NCBI GenBank assembly: GCA_015680685.1
Contig: MNCI01029358.1
Span: 1-64,000, forward strand
Source: Gnetum montanum
Taxonomy: Eukaryota > Streptophyta > Gnetopsida > Gnetales > Gnetaceae
Direction of reading: 5' to 3'
Length of the DNA: 64,000 nucleotides
In this document: piece after piece, positions 48,045 through 58,153 of the stretch
Layout: every line of letters begins with the position of its first letter
Position numbering within the stretch: the stretch's first letter is position 1
Program-made: the position numbers and the translations under genes
Notes under the pieces: model-generated
What the model was told of the DNA's origin: nothing
The model's input: only the letters and a program-made list of their open reading frames with translations
Databases searched by the model: none

Positions 48045-48620
48045 TATAGTGTTTTCATAATGAATAAAGCTTGTGTTTTTTTCCTTATTTTACCATTGAT
48101 TCCTTAAACATTAAAATACAAAAAATATTTTAAAACATTAAAATCATGAAAAATATTTACTCAATTCTTGCATTTACGAGCTACAATAACTCAACCTTAT
48201 CCAAGGAGGTCACAACTATATGGCATGATTTTGGACCATCGAGGTTGTAACTAAGAGCCATTTAATTTGCATTTGTATGTGGTGTTGCACCTATCTCCAA
48301 GAGAAATTGCAACATGAGCATTATACCTGTCTCTAGGTGGGATTGTAATGCATGTGTTTAAAACTCATTTCTTAAAAATATAAATCCACAAAAAAATTAT
48401 AAAACATAAAATTATAAATATTTTCCCCATCTCTCATTAATGCAAAAAGGGTCATAACTGTATTATATGTATTATAATATCTTTTATATTTATTGAATGC
48501 AACGATACATGCAAGTGTTCTTTAAAACCCACTTAACATTGTCCTCAAAGCTTACAACTAGAACACACTTTAATTTGTATGATAAATGCCATTAGTCCAA
48601 AACTATCATGACCCCTATCA
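48045..48620 (+). mobile_element. B2 3' LTR, second part
   Basis: Resumes family B LTR text (AATGAATAAAGCTTGTG...) and ends GACCCCTATCA at 48620, matching the 5' LTR end at 35768. Confidence 0.82.
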
Positions 48621-49877
48621 ACAATCTTAACCTCAATGTCCTTAAGGTTGATGATCAGCTTGTCATCTGTCGCTTCCAAAACTCGGTTCACCTTCTAGGC
48701 CAAGTCTATCAAGGTATTTTTTGGTTCTAACTTAGTCTTGTATTGAGACCTCAATAGTAGTGGGAGGTTAAGCTATATCTTTGATGTTTTTACCTTTTTC
48801 CTGGGCTGGGCATAGGATCATGATTATACCCCTCATCTAGTTATCACTTTCACCATTCATCTTGTATGCTTGTAATGATGTCAAAGAGTGGCTTAATGTG
48901 GGCCATGAAATTTTTGTGTACTTGGTCCATCACATACATGTCTATGTGTTTCCTTATTTCATACCTCAAGCCTTTCATGATATTCATTAGTTACTCTCTT
49001 TGTATAAAGCCATGATTCAAATGGTGAGGGATAATCATCATGTACCTTTTTCCATGACGATGTATAGTAATTCATAGGCTTCTTGCCTCCATCCAACCAT
49101 CTTATTCTAGATGTTTAATATGTGTTCATAAGTCTAAAATTTGATGTCAAAAATTGGGAAAATGTCTTCCTATTTTTGAAATGATTTTATAGGAAAGGAC
49201 TTATATCATATTTTTTCATGCTCAATGAAGGTGTGGGAAAATAACTGCAACTTCTACTAATCACTAACAATCTCCTACATGTAGCAAACATTATCAAATA
49301 CCTATAGGTAGAGTTGGAAATCATCCCTAGTAAGTCCTCTATATGTGTGAACATTAGCAATGTTAATTTATTTAATGTATCTTTTATGAACATAATCCCA
49401 TGAAATATGTATAGCTTAATTAAGTTCATCATAGTTTTCCTAGTCAAATAAAGAATTATCATCTTCAACAAATGGTCTAGACAAGTGCAAATATTGGAAC
49501 CTAGAAACTAGATTAGCATCATAGGTTTTGGATGCATGGTAGTAAGTTGTTTCTAACCCTGAGCCTTGATGTGCTAGCCAAAAATTTGGTGTGGGATCAC
49601 CTTCATTGTAGCAATATCATCTCATATGTGAGTAATCCTTGAGTCATATCCATGTAGCTAATTCTTGAGAGAATAAAAAACATATTAAGATGGAAAAATC
49701 ATAATTCTAAAGAAAATATCAAGGTAAATTTCATTCATATCAATGTTTTTCACTGATGGATATAGTTCTCTAAAAATTACTTTTTCTTCTAATCATAAGA
49801 AATAAACAATAAAATAGAACAAAACTCTCATTAAACAAAACAATAGAACATTAAATCAAAAAACATATAATGTTTTA
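48621..49877 (-). pseudogene. B-minus gag, N-terminal part
   Basis: The minus-strand text parallels B1/B2 gag from the FDY-LGLF-like upstream part near 49450 through MKRYMMIIPHHLNHGFIQRE (near 49030) and MKGLRYEIRKHIDMYVMDQVH (near 48930) to the KDIEVKIVD region at 48640. It is heavily mutated. The stretch beyond about 49500 has no recognisable coding content and ends at the A2 insertion. Confidence 0.75.
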
Positions 49878-50692
49878 TGATGAGTGGCGAGGTACCCCTA
49901 CACTCAACCATACGAATACGAGCGTTACACGCACGATCAGATCGAACTCCAAGGACTAAGTGCTTACGCGCCTTATGGAACACTTAAGGTTAATCAATCG
50001 TTGTCTTCCCAAACTTACTTGTATTGTCACAATTGTATGGTTAAGTAAGTCTAACGTATATGATTTTTATAACTTTTATTGTTTTATCGCCTATGCTAAG
50101 AGATGAAAGGGTGAAGAGACTAAGTAACTAACTTCCACTAACTAAGCTTTAATTGTCCTAGCATTAGTATCCGTTCCCACTTACCATACACACCTTGAAC
50201 CAGTGCAATGCTACTGGGATTACCAAATGCTATTTGTTACTGGGTTACCAACCGTAGCACACATGCTTGAAGCGGTCGTACTGAATGCACTTAACTAGGA
50301 GTTGAGGGTTGAGAGAGATTAATTATCTATGAAAGCATTTAAGCATTTAACATAAATTAAATCCTAATTAGCTTAGTCCATGCACTGCAAGGTTTATCAA
50401 AAAGTTCGTCTTTATTTCCGTACACAAATGTGTGCTCAGGTACAATTTGCTTGAATAAAGATCTGTTCACTTTGAGACTCTTACTATGGGCACATGGAAA
50501 TTATTCTATCTTTGGAATGGTAAAATTGCTAGAGTTTTGCTAAGGGTCTAGATCTAGATGGATAAATAAGGGAAGGGCGCCTCTTATTTATAGACAAGGT
50601 AATGGGCTACGATATTGCATACGCGATATCGTAGGGAATGACATGATATCGCATACGCGATATTGCAGCTTATGCAATATCACGGCCCATCG
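49878..50692 (-). mobile_element. A2 3' LTR
   Basis: 815 bp. Plus-strand start TGATGAGTGGCGAGG, end GGCCCATCG. TATA (minus) near 50585-50595; two GATAT(C/T)GCATACGCGATAT(C/T)-type palindromes at about 50609-50630 and 50645-50664. Confidence 0.87.
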
Positions 50693-52555
50693 TACCCCCA
50701 TGACTAAATAAAAACTCATCCTCGAGTTCCTTACAAAATATTGGAAAGGTATGGGATTATTGACTTGAATGGAACTAATGGTGAATGGGATGACATGTGA
50801 ACGGATCATCATTACAGTACATGGAAAAATCTAGTGTTCACGACAACAAGAGTGAATGCTATACATAATTGACATCCAACCTTATTTGGTAGTTAAGAGA
50901 GAAGAGAGAAGAGAGAGAGAAAAGAAGAAGTCTACTGCTACCAATGCTAAGATTGCACCTTTCATTGTCCAGCCATAAGCATGCCATCAATCTCATTCCT
51001 TGCATAACTGCTTTAGCACCAGTCCATTCCAAGTGTTCCCTCTAGATCCAATATGTTGTTGTATGATTGCCATCTGCACACACAACACAGTTCTTAGATT
51101 AACAAGGGTAAATGAATCATAATGCAATTGATACCTTGCTTCGGTGTAAGGTCCATTGGCTGAGTTGTGATATGGCTGATACGGATCTGGAGATATAATA
51201 CTGGTGACTACTTGAGGTGTAGGGGTTAGGAGAAAATCAAAAAAATTGGACCAGGACCCCCATGACTGAGAGCAAACCTCCGATAGCGATAGAATGGAAA
51301 AATATAAGGAATAAGAAGGATGGAGAAAAAGAAACAATGGTCACGTCGATAAAATGGATGTCAAAGATGAAAATGAACAAAATAGGAATGCTAGTGGGTC
51401 CTCCCCAAAGCAGGTTCATGCCCTTAATGCCTTGACAATCCCACATTCAAAGAGTTCGTAGGCTCTAGAAATGTCATTTGGAAGCAAGAGTTAAAGTCTT
51501 AACCACAAGAGTTTACCGAAAAAAAAACAATGCATCAACCAAAATATAGACTATTGATACAACTGGCAATGAGGTTAATAATGGCGAGAAAGATGAAGAG
51601 AAGAGAATGGAATGGAGTCCCAAGAACAAGGTGGTGTACAACCCCTTGTGTATTAATGGTTAATGTGACTTAGTAGATCTCATTCCAAATCTGGCCTTAA
51701 ACAATCCACATCCAGTGACTTCACATTAATACATTTGGCCAATGCATCCACTTGAAGTAACAAGAATTCTTCCACCAAAGAGCCACCACCATTTCGATGA
51801 AACGAAGGGGGAGAAAGAGGAATCAAGAAGGGACTTAGTTAGAGGGAACATGTTTATTTCAGTTCCATAACTAGTTCTTGTAGTCCAAATGATTATTTCA
51901 TCTAAGTGGTGTGCTTTGGCTTCTCACTATTTTTTTTGTGTTTATACATGAGAACCACACCATGCAAAGACTTTGTTATTTTTATTTTGATTGGCTCAGC
52001 TTCCCAAAAATGAAGCAACGTCGGAATAGTAAGAAAACTCAAGAAGAAAACATCCAAGAACCCAAGAGAATGGCCAGCACAAGTGCATCAAATCTCCTTG
52101 AAGTCATATCCTTTTCAATCCTTGAGTCCTTTCTTAGTTTGAGAAATACCTAGTTACCAATTCATTGATAGTTCTTATTATTGAGAAAGGGACTGTACAG
52201 TTCCAAGCCAAGAGAGACCATAGAATTTTATGGATGTATGGATGAAGTGGACTCATTGCCTGTTATATCAAAAGAACCATACCTTAGTATCAACATCATA
52301 ACTTAAAGGTAAAAACCAAACATTAGTTCATACCATCTTCGAAGCACTTATTAAGTGACGAATCAAACACACACAAAGAAATGAAAAAGTATAAACGATG
52401 TTGTAAAACAAAAACAAGAAAAGATAAAAAAATTTGTAAAACAAAAATGTGTGAAACAAAAATTTAAAAACACTGAGGGCCTCAAATGATCAGCATAGGT
52501 GGCCATCTCCCCCATGAATGAATTGGAAGAGAGAGATCCGATATAGTGAGTGAGA
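50693..52555 (-). other. A2 region between protease and 3' LTR
   Basis: No RT, integrase or counterpart of the A1 second ORF was recognised. Short minus-strand frames (50993-51337, 51237-51446) have no known features. A GA-rich tract lies at 50890-50930. Confidence 0.4.
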
Positions 52556-53647
52556 TCATCCTCTCTCAAATGTGCTATGTGCATAGAATGTTCTAGGTTC
52601 ATGATAAGGGTTGGTCAGTTGCACACAGACTAGTGTTCTCCTATCGAAGTACTCATTTGGATTTTCTAAGAGTTTCCAATTTCCCTTGATTGGTGGTTTC
52701 AGATTAAGGGTTGGAAGTTGGCGACACTCTAGCTCTAGTGCATCTATGCTTTCTTCGTGGACGCAAGTTGGTCCCCCAGTTAGTTCCATGCATATTTGTC
52801 GGCTGCTCTCTTGATTAGCTATCAACCACTGGGTGTTCTCTTGTTGTGTGGTTGCTACATACAGGCACTTTTGTATGTTAACTTCCTGGGCACACCAGTT
52901 GCATGCAGGAGATGTTGAGCGCTCCTGTACACTATCACCCTCTGTATCATTGTATGTGATGCATGGAACCTTCTTCTTCTCGATCTTTCCATAAGTGTTT
53001 TTCTTAGATATTTCCAAGGAAAGATCATGGATTCCTAGGCATGCGTTCACTGTACTTAGCCATGCCCTTCCCATTATTATTGGGAAGTCCCCTTTGTCAT
53101 TGTTGACTTGTATCACTAGGAAATCAACTAGGTATGACCAATCACACACAATGGTAACAATGTCCTCCGCTAATCCCAAGGGAATAGTAATGGACTGGTC
53201 AGCCAGCTCTAAGTGAATATTGCTCTTCTTTAGTGAAGGCAGGTTCCAGGATTTATACATTTCCTACGATATCAAGTTGACTCCAGAACCTGAGTTCAGA
53301 AGAGTTTTACGTGGTTCATTCTCAATGACTTGGAGGTAGATTAAGGGACTTCCAGGACTAGAGAGTTTCCTGGGAAGGTGGCCCACCTTGATCCAGTCAG
53401 TGATGGTATGTGTTAACATAACCGTATGCGTTGAGCTCTGTTGTTGGTTTGAAGGGAGCTCCGAAGCCTTATTTGATGGAGGAGCATTTAGAGGCTCAAC
53501 CGCTTGTGGTTGTGAGAGCTTGTTTTGCCTTTTGGTTCTAAAGAAAGGTCTTCTCTTTGTATGGTTGTCAGAAACAACAGCAGGTTGAAGGTTTACAGCT
53601 CTCGTAGCAGTGTGTTGCTGCGGTTGAGTGGGGGGTTCCCCTTGCAT
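52556..53647 (-). pseudogene. A2 gag-pol N-terminal part with aspartic protease
   Basis: One frame with a single stop (TAG at 53261-53263) runs through the region. Around that stop lie the retropepsin signatures: KTLLNSGSGVNLIS just before it, and DFLVIQVNNDKGDFPIIMGR plus AWLSTVNACLGI after it. The catalytic Asp of the D-S/T-G triad is Asn here. Upstream is a Gln/Pro/Asn-rich linker; downstream about 130 residues, including CNWCAQEVNIQKC and a tail ending before 52556, have no recognised domain. This is the best preserved protease in the window. Confidence 0.82.
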
Positions 53648-53926
53648 CGCTGGAGCAGGTGGTAGTATAGCTATTGATGTAAGAGTGGTGGATAGATTCG
53701 GAAGATGGTATGCATGTGGTGTGTCTCTCCCAGGAGAAGGAGTCTTATAGTAATCTCAAGCTTGGTAGTGATGTTGTGGGGTCACGTGACCAACAGAGTC
53801 ACTTGGAGAGATTGGCTGCTGCACGTAGTAGCCATATGGATCTAGTTGCCGGTAAGGATATTGTTGCCTTGACGGTGGCATCCCCCATGATTGTGGGTAT
53901 TGCCACTGCTGGTGTTGTTCCATAGG

Positions 53927-54323
53927 TTATGGCGAAGTTGCACTTGGATAATATGTTAACGGTTGGTGGAACTGCCTTGGGTTACCTTGGGGATAAGGTA
54001 ACCGACGGGGTGTTTGCCGTTTGTTAAGTCTTGGGTTGAGTGCATACATCCCAGACTCTTGCAGATGTGAGATTATTGGGCAACATCCCTTAGGATGGTC
54101 ATATTGGCATATTTCACATCCATCGTCATTGTCTATATCCGAATCCACAACCTTTTCAGTGATAGCTAATTTACCCTTACCTTTTTTACGTGCATGGTCC
54201 AAATCCCTCTTATTTTTCTTATCATGGTCACCACTTCGCTTCTTAGACTCTACGATTTTTAAAACATTTTTAAATCTACTATCTAAGGAGTCCCACATAT
54301 GATCTACCTTAGCTGACACTTCT
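53927..54323 (-). pseudogene. A2 gag, C-terminal part with zinc-type motif
   Basis: 130 open residues: a lysine-rich basic stretch (SKKRSGDHDKKNKRDLDHAR), an acidic patch, and CEICQYDHPKGCCPIISHL, a zinc-knuckle-like C-x2-C-x3-H-x3-C arrangement also seen degraded in A1. A Pro/Gln tail follows. It begins at the N at 54324. The first 111 bases (54213-54323) recur inverted at 55053-55163. Confidence 0.8.
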
Positions 54324-55163
54324 NGCTTGAAGCATGTTAGACATTACAGAGACTGTTAGAATACCTACAAGGCACCAAACAGATAGCCGGATCACGAGAC
54401 TAGACATGAATAATATCCCACAATTTGAGGGGGGATACACCACTGATCCGCAGAATCACTTACAGGCATTTCATGATGCCTACATCTTGCAAAACATTGA
54501 AAATGAGTGTCAAAAGTTAAAGTTGTTCCCAAGGACACTCATAAAGGAAGCAAAAGCTGGTACCGGTCCTTAGAACCAGAAACCATTAGGAGGTGGTGTA
54601 TGATGCTAGAACTGTTTAATGATAAATATCAAACGTAATCCCGAGTGTCCAACTTATGAAAATAGATCTAAGGATGGAAGCAAGGAACTCATGAATCCTT
54701 GGATGCTTCCATGGGTTAATATTATGCATTGCTACATCGTTGCCTAGGCCATGGTTACACACAATGGGATCAACTACGCCATCTTGTAGATGGGCTAAGA
54801 CATGAAACCAGGAGAATCCTTGGGACATATGCCCAAGAGAGATTATCTGAACTTAGGTCTCATGAGGTTCATAGATTGTTGGAGTAAGTAGCTAAGGAAG
54901 AAGGAGAGCTATGTAAGAGAGAAAGCACAAAAGAATATAACCGCGATCCTTCCCTCCGAAAGAGGGGGGGTAAGATTCTGTGAGAAGGAGGATGAGTCAC
55001 CACTCAAAGAGTTGGTGAGTAGGAAAACCTTGCCACTTTAGAAGTTAACAACAGAAGTGTCAGCTAAGGTAGATCATATGTGGGACTCCTTAGATAGTAG
55101 ATTTAAAAATGTTTTAAAAATCGTAGAGTCTAAGAAGCGAAGTGGTGACCATGATAAGAAAAA
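54213..55163. repeat. Perfect 111-bp inverted repeat at the N-bounded piece
   Basis: 54213-54323 and 55053-55163 are exact reverse complements as read by eye. Each abuts an N (54324, 55164). This looks like two contigs overlapping by 111 bases with one placed in the wrong orientation. Confidence 0.9.
54325..55163 (+). pseudogene. A2 gag, central part, in reversed orientation
   Basis: Plus-strand text MNNIPQFEGGYTTDPQNHLQ, AFHDAYILQNIENECQKLKL and a frame-shifted continuation to SAKVDHMWDSLDSRFKNVL is the gag capsid core of family A (compare A1 near 26690). It lies between two minus-strand gag pieces and is bounded by N on both sides. Its right end duplicates the start of the C-terminal piece in inverse orientation. 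Confidence 0.8.
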
Positions 55164-55164
55164 N

Positions 55165-55623
55165 TTGTGGAGAACCTATTGAAATAGGTTCACCACCCTT
55201 AATTTCTCTTATGATGGACGAAGCATTATGGGGTCCTTTGTCCTTCAACGATGTGTGATAACTCTCCTGCCGCGAGTACCGTTGACGTTGCGCTTCTGTG
55301 AAATGGTAGTCCCTTACATTGTAATCGAGTGCAACGTACTTAGCATATAATTGTGACATGCCAATTCATGCAAGGGCACGAAGGAGCATGTTGGGGGCTG
55401 CTCTATCTGGAGGCAACACTATGTTACCCTCCAAGACTCTCCAACGCAGTTGTTCGTCTTGATGGAAGAAAAAGGTAAAGTCAGGTATATATTCATCGTG
55501 ATGAATATATACCACACTAATTTGTTGAGGAACTGGTGGTTCTTGGTTATGTATGTTGTGCCGTCGACTGTCTCTAGTGTTGGTCCTAGGTGGTGAAGTG
55601 CTTTTGTGTGGAGAAGAAGACAT
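55165..55623 (-). pseudogene. A2 gag, N-terminal part
   Basis: ATG at 55621-55623, then MSSSPHKSTSPPRTNTRDSR and a Pro/Arg-rich head, followed by QDEQLRWRVLEGNIVLPPD. A stop near 55366 is followed by a second block (55165-55359) up to the N. It starts 128 bases inside the PBS, as expected for gag. Confidence 0.75.
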
Positions 55624-55750
55624 GTCTATTTTATTCGGTGTGATGTTACCGTTATGTTATATTTTCATTTGATCAACCCTAAGGGTTTATTTTAGCTCCC
55701 AACGATGTAAACGATATCCTATGTTCTATGTAGCACACAAACAACTAAGT

Positions 55751-55768
55751 CCCCATCAACGACGCGAA
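55751..55768 (-). promoter_or_regulatory. Primer binding site of A2, tRNA-Asp type (degraded)
   Basis: Minus-strand TTCGCGTCGTTGATGGGG lies next to the 5' LTR and resembles the A1 site TTGGCGTCATTGCCGAGG. Confidence 0.65.
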
Positions 55769-56547
55769 TGATGAGTGGAGAGGTACCCCTACACTCAACC
55801 ATACGAATACGAGCATTACACGCACGATCTAGTTGAACTCCAAGGAACAAGTGCTTACGCGCCTTATGGAACACTTAAGGTTAATTAATCGTTGTCTTCC
55901 CAGACTTACTTGTATTGTCACAGTTGTATGGTTAAGTAAGTCTGAGGTATATGATTTTTATAACTTTTATCTTTTTATTGCTTATGCTAAGAGAGGAAAG
56001 GGTGAAGAGACTAAGTAACTAGCTTTCACTAACTAAGCTTTAATTGTCCTAGCATCAGTATCTGTTCCCACTTACCGTACACACCCTGAACCAGTGCAAT
56101 GCTACTGGGATTACCAAATGCTATTCGTTACTGGGTTACCAAGCGTAGCACACGTGCTTGAAGTAGTTGTACTAAATGCACTTAACTAGGAGTTGAGGGT
56201 TTAGAGAGATTAATTATCTAAGAAAGCATTTAAGCATTTAACATTAATTAAATCCTAATTAGCTTAGTCCATGCACTGCAAGGTTTATCAGAAATTTTGT
56301 CTTTATTTTCGTACACAAATGTATGCTCAGGTACAATTTGTTCAAATAAAGATCCATTCACTTTGAGACTCCTACTGCAGGCACATGGAAATTATTCTAT
56401 ATCTGGAATGGTAAAACTGCTAGAGTTTCACTAAGGGTCTAGATCTAGATGGAGAAACAAGGGAAGGGCGCCTCTTATTTATAGACAAGGCAACGGGCTA
56501 CAATATCACGTGCGCGATCGTGGCCTATGCGATATCGCGTCCCATCA
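55769..56547 (-). mobile_element. A2 5' LTR
   Basis: 779 bp, TGATGAGTGGAGAGG to GCGTCCCATCA. Very similar to the 3' LTR at 49878 but with only one intact palindromic half (GCGATATCGCG near 56530). Confidence 0.88.
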
Positions 56548-56871
56548 TTTTCCATCTAATCTATGTAAAAAAAAAAAAGACTTCCTGCCGATATAGCAAA
56601 GAAGATAGCCCACATGGAATTTAATGGTCTTGCTCTTCCTTCAAGTTCAACATGTTCTTTGTATAGAAGTATTTTAAATGATTACTTCATGAGAGAGGAC
56701 AGTAATGATAATGATGTTATTCTTAGAACAATGGTAGGATTTTCTTGAAAATCTCCTAAATGGAATTTTTAAGAAAGATACCTATTTCAATGTAAAAGAA
56801 TAAATTTAAATACTTCTAAAATGATAAACATAGAGACCTAGATAAGGTCCAAAATAATTTGGCCTTATTAT
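56548..56871. other. Spacer between A2 and D
   Basis: AT-rich, with a poly(A) run near 56567. No coding match. It could be older host or B-minus flank. Confidence 0.35.
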
Positions 56872-58153
56872 TGAGGATTGTTGAACTTAGAAGGGGTTGT
56901 TTGAGGGGGGGGGGGGGGGGGGGGGGGGGNGGGGGAAGGATGAATAGGTTCCCCAAATTGAACCTTTACAAAGTAAAGAAGATATAAAAATTTACGTCAT
57001 TCCCCAACTTGGGTACTCCACACTCAAAGGGTAGATCACAAGCACACCTTCAAACTTTGTTGCTCTCAAAATGTGGTTGAAAGGTCCATACCCTATAGAG
57101 TCTTTAAGCCATGCTATGGAGTGTTGTACTATAGCACTAATTACTCAGCCTTGCAAGGTCCCATTAGGCTTGGAAATATGGTTTCAAGGCTTTCACAACC
57201 TTTACAATCTTGAGCTCTGCACTAGAGTGTTGTATCGTAGCACCAACAACTCAATCCCATAAGATCTTGACAAGCTCAAGCACATGAACCCTACAAGGTA
57301 ACAAGAACAAGAATTACAAGGGAGAATTGCAACTCAGTTTGCTGATCCTTATACAATTAGGTACAACACACTTCACAATGCCAAAATGATAAGACAATGA
57401 GGAGCAATAGAGAATTCAATGATTGCAAATGATTATAGAACGAATACAACACAGCTTTGACATTTCCCAATGTACATCAAGTCTTCTTATAGCTACCATG
57501 TTTCTAAATCCATCTTGGAACTCGTCCAATGGCTAGCTAATGGTCAATAATGATCATGGGAGATGTCTTTCTCATGCCTGAGATGTCTCTTTGAATTTAA
57601 CTTCACTATTGGGAAGACGTCTTTGTTTTTTGAAAGGCGTCTTTCTAAAGTCTCCATCTTGGAAGATGTCTTTGTCTTATGGAAGACATCTTTCTAAACT
57701 TGATCTGCATTTTGTAAAGATGTCTTTGCCTCATGAAAGATTTCTTTATTTGAAAAAGACATCTTGTTTCTTCTGAACACATCTTTGTCTGCGTTCACTC
57801 CAATTTTGTTAAGACATCTGCTGTTTCATAGAGACATCTTTCTTCCACTTTCTTTATCTTTTGAATGCATCATTGCTTGTCCATAGCCTTGATCTTCCGC
57901 ATGCTTTGATGATGATAACTTTTTTTGTACAATATCTGGTCCTTGTCCACATTCTTTGAATATTCGTTTGAAGATCATGTCGGTGACCTCCTCCTTTGAG
58001 CTTTAAACAGTTTGTTCCTTGTCCTCTTTAGCTCATCTTGATTTCCCATGTATGAAGTCCCACAAATACATTAACCACACAATCATACAAACAATCTTTA
58101 ACTCCATTTTACTTAACTTTTTGGACACACCAAAACACACCAAAGGGTCCACA
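56872..58153 (-). mobile_element. D 3' LTR with long G tract
   Basis: 1282 bp. Contains a G run 56905-56929, N at 56930 and five more G. About a dozen AGATGTCTT/AAGACATCT copies lie at 57561-57840. Close to the 5' LTR in sequence, so D is among the younger insertions. Confidence 0.88.

Larger units (their letters stand above)
34498..48620 (+). mobile_element. B2: family B gypsy element carrying a nested copia element
   Basis: 5' LTR (34498-35768), PBS, gag, protease and a 3' LTR in two pieces (about 40547-41195 and 48045-48620) separated by copia element C. Flanking ACAAC (34493-34497) and ACAAT (48621-48625) differ at one base, as expected for an aged target duplication. It is inserted into B-minus gag, head-on to its own family. 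RT and integrase are absent. Confidence 0.8.
21600..49877 (-). mobile_element. B-minus: family B gypsy element split by two insertions
   Basis: Minus-strand family B coding sequence is found in three blocks: pol and protease (21.6-25.12 kb), gag C-terminal region (34073-34497) and gag N-terminal region (48621 to about 49.5 kb). The block edges coincide with the ends of A1 and B2. The gag text at 34073 continues at 25122 when compared with the uninterrupted B2 copy, and the text at 48621 continues at 34497. The short duplications TTAGTA and ACAA(C/T) flank the insertions. Motifs put it in the Athila/Tat-like branch of Ty3/gypsy. Both outer ends are unresolved; A2 inserts at 49878. Confidence 0.8.
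49878..56547 (-). mobile_element. A2: family A gypsy element, gag-protease only
   Basis: LTRs at 49878-50692 and 55769-56547, both in minus orientation, flanked by TTTTA (49873-49877) and TTTTC (56548-56552). PBS next to the right LTR, purine tract TGGGGGTA next to the left one. Gag and protease are recognisable; RT, RNase H and integrase are not. Contains two N positions around an apparently reversed piece. Confidence 0.87.

Noticed and set aside
53388-54302. Several plus-strand frames (53388-53588, 53710-53925, 54021-54302)
   Set aside because: All are opposite the well supported A2 gag-protease frame.
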